Of a stretch of DNA of 64,000 nucleotides, positions 63,735-64,000 are shown piece by piece. The DNA lies in assembly GCA_903847975.1 (NCBI GenBank), contig CAINFC010000138.1, positions 1 through 64,000 on the forward strand. Reading direction: 5' to 3'. Under the pieces are notes generated by a model that ran no database searches, was not told the DNA's origin, and worked only from the letters and a program-made list of their open reading frames with translations. Position 1 is the stretch's first letter; each line of letters opens with the position of its first letter. The stretch comes from an uncultured Acidobacteriota bacterium (GTDB taxonomy: Bacteria; Acidobacteriota; UBA6911; CAINFC01). Made by a program: the position numbers and the translations under genes.

Positions 63735-64000
63735 GACAGCTCGTCGGCCTTTTGGTTACCTTTGAATTTTCTCTTCCTGGGATCCGTCTGCAGGGGCATG
63801 CCCACGGTCGGGTTTTCTCTGGCATGTCCACTCCGTTGGCGGTCAGGTGTTCCAGCATGCGGGCGTAGGATTCCTCCATCCCATTTTCGCTTTTAATCCT
63901 GTGGTAGACCTCGTCCGGGCAGCACTTCTTTCCGAGAAGGCAGGAGATGTTGCCGGTGCGAGGCAGGGCGCGGGACACCTTGATCTTGCCGAGCTTACCG
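63735..64000 (-). pseudogene. Truncated and internally deleted copy of the Gfo/Idh/MocA gene
   Basis: Bases 63735-63968 align with 59491-59725 of the Gfo/Idh gene at high identity. At the shared CAGGGCGC/GGCAGGGCGC word the copy then jumps to the equivalent of 60322-60350, losing about 600 bases of the gene. The product-like frame reads NISCLLGKKCCPDEV...SYARMLEHL and then frameshifts. The copy lacks the last ~15 codons and runs beyond the window, so its far end is not visible. Confidence 0.85.

Overview
The window reads as a chromosomal segment of a free-living bacterium, most probably an Acidobacteriota member. The clues are an Oar-like TonB-dependent receptor with an N-terminal carboxypeptidase-regulatory domain, a small exported protein with the 'GTWKLN..KSK' opening, a Gly-rich TonB of the acidobacterial kind, and many exported carbohydrate-active, sulfatase and Tat-dependent oxidoreductase genes. 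This taxonomic call is inference; no rRNA or ribosomal protein gene is present. A flavodiiron protein and an eight-haem cytochrome c point to low-oxygen or anaerobic life.

Layout. 1-480 holds hairpin-rich repeats. 481-9375 carries housekeeping and envelope genes: a TlpA-CcdA fusion, a flavodiiron protein, TonB-ExbD-TPR, an aspartate aminotransferase and GTP-dependent PEP carboxykinase. 9376-13020 is an accessory island: a frameshifted DUF4338 (DruA-like) remnant, then a compact minus-strand set of radical SAM/SPASM enzyme, 68-residue Cys-containing peptide, HPr-kinase-like protein and PqqD-like protein, which looks like a RiPP pathway. A 146-bp inverted-repeat element lies at 122-267 and again, inverted, at 12871-13017. 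13094-18533 is an overlapping glcD-glcE-glcF operon followed by murA. 18667-22074 has a family 2 glycoside hydrolase and a YhcH protein. 22210-27182 is a five-gene operon starting with pseB-pseC-pseG (pseudaminic-acid type) but lacking the synthase and CMP-transferase. 27587-39199 has the receptor, a lipid kinase, a quinone oxidoreductase-like enzyme, a coiled-coil membrane protein, a cyclase, TypA/BipA and an exported beta-helix protein. 39275-44091 is a sugar-nucleotide and glycosyl-transfer cluster including an AT-rich membrane protein gene.

44565-60886 is a polysaccharide-use region: two paralogous NHL propellers around an epimerase and a putative glycosidase, then a GH3 - LarA-like - sulfatase operon, a sialidase-like BNR protein, an orphan three-gene PilN/PilO/GspC-like set and a Tat-exported Gfo/Idh/MocA protein. 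61720-63558 encodes the multihaem cytochrome. The last 265 bases are a truncated, internally deleted copy of the Gfo/Idh gene that runs off the window.

The strongest lead for an undescribed system is the 10092-12615 RiPP-like cluster. It combines a SPASM enzyme with two auxiliary-cluster motifs, a YxxPxI-type leader, a PqqD-like recognition protein and an HPr-kinase-like enzyme beside a peptide that ends in Ser-Ser. An SD-preceded 20-codon ORF sits in frame just ahead of the radical SAM gene.
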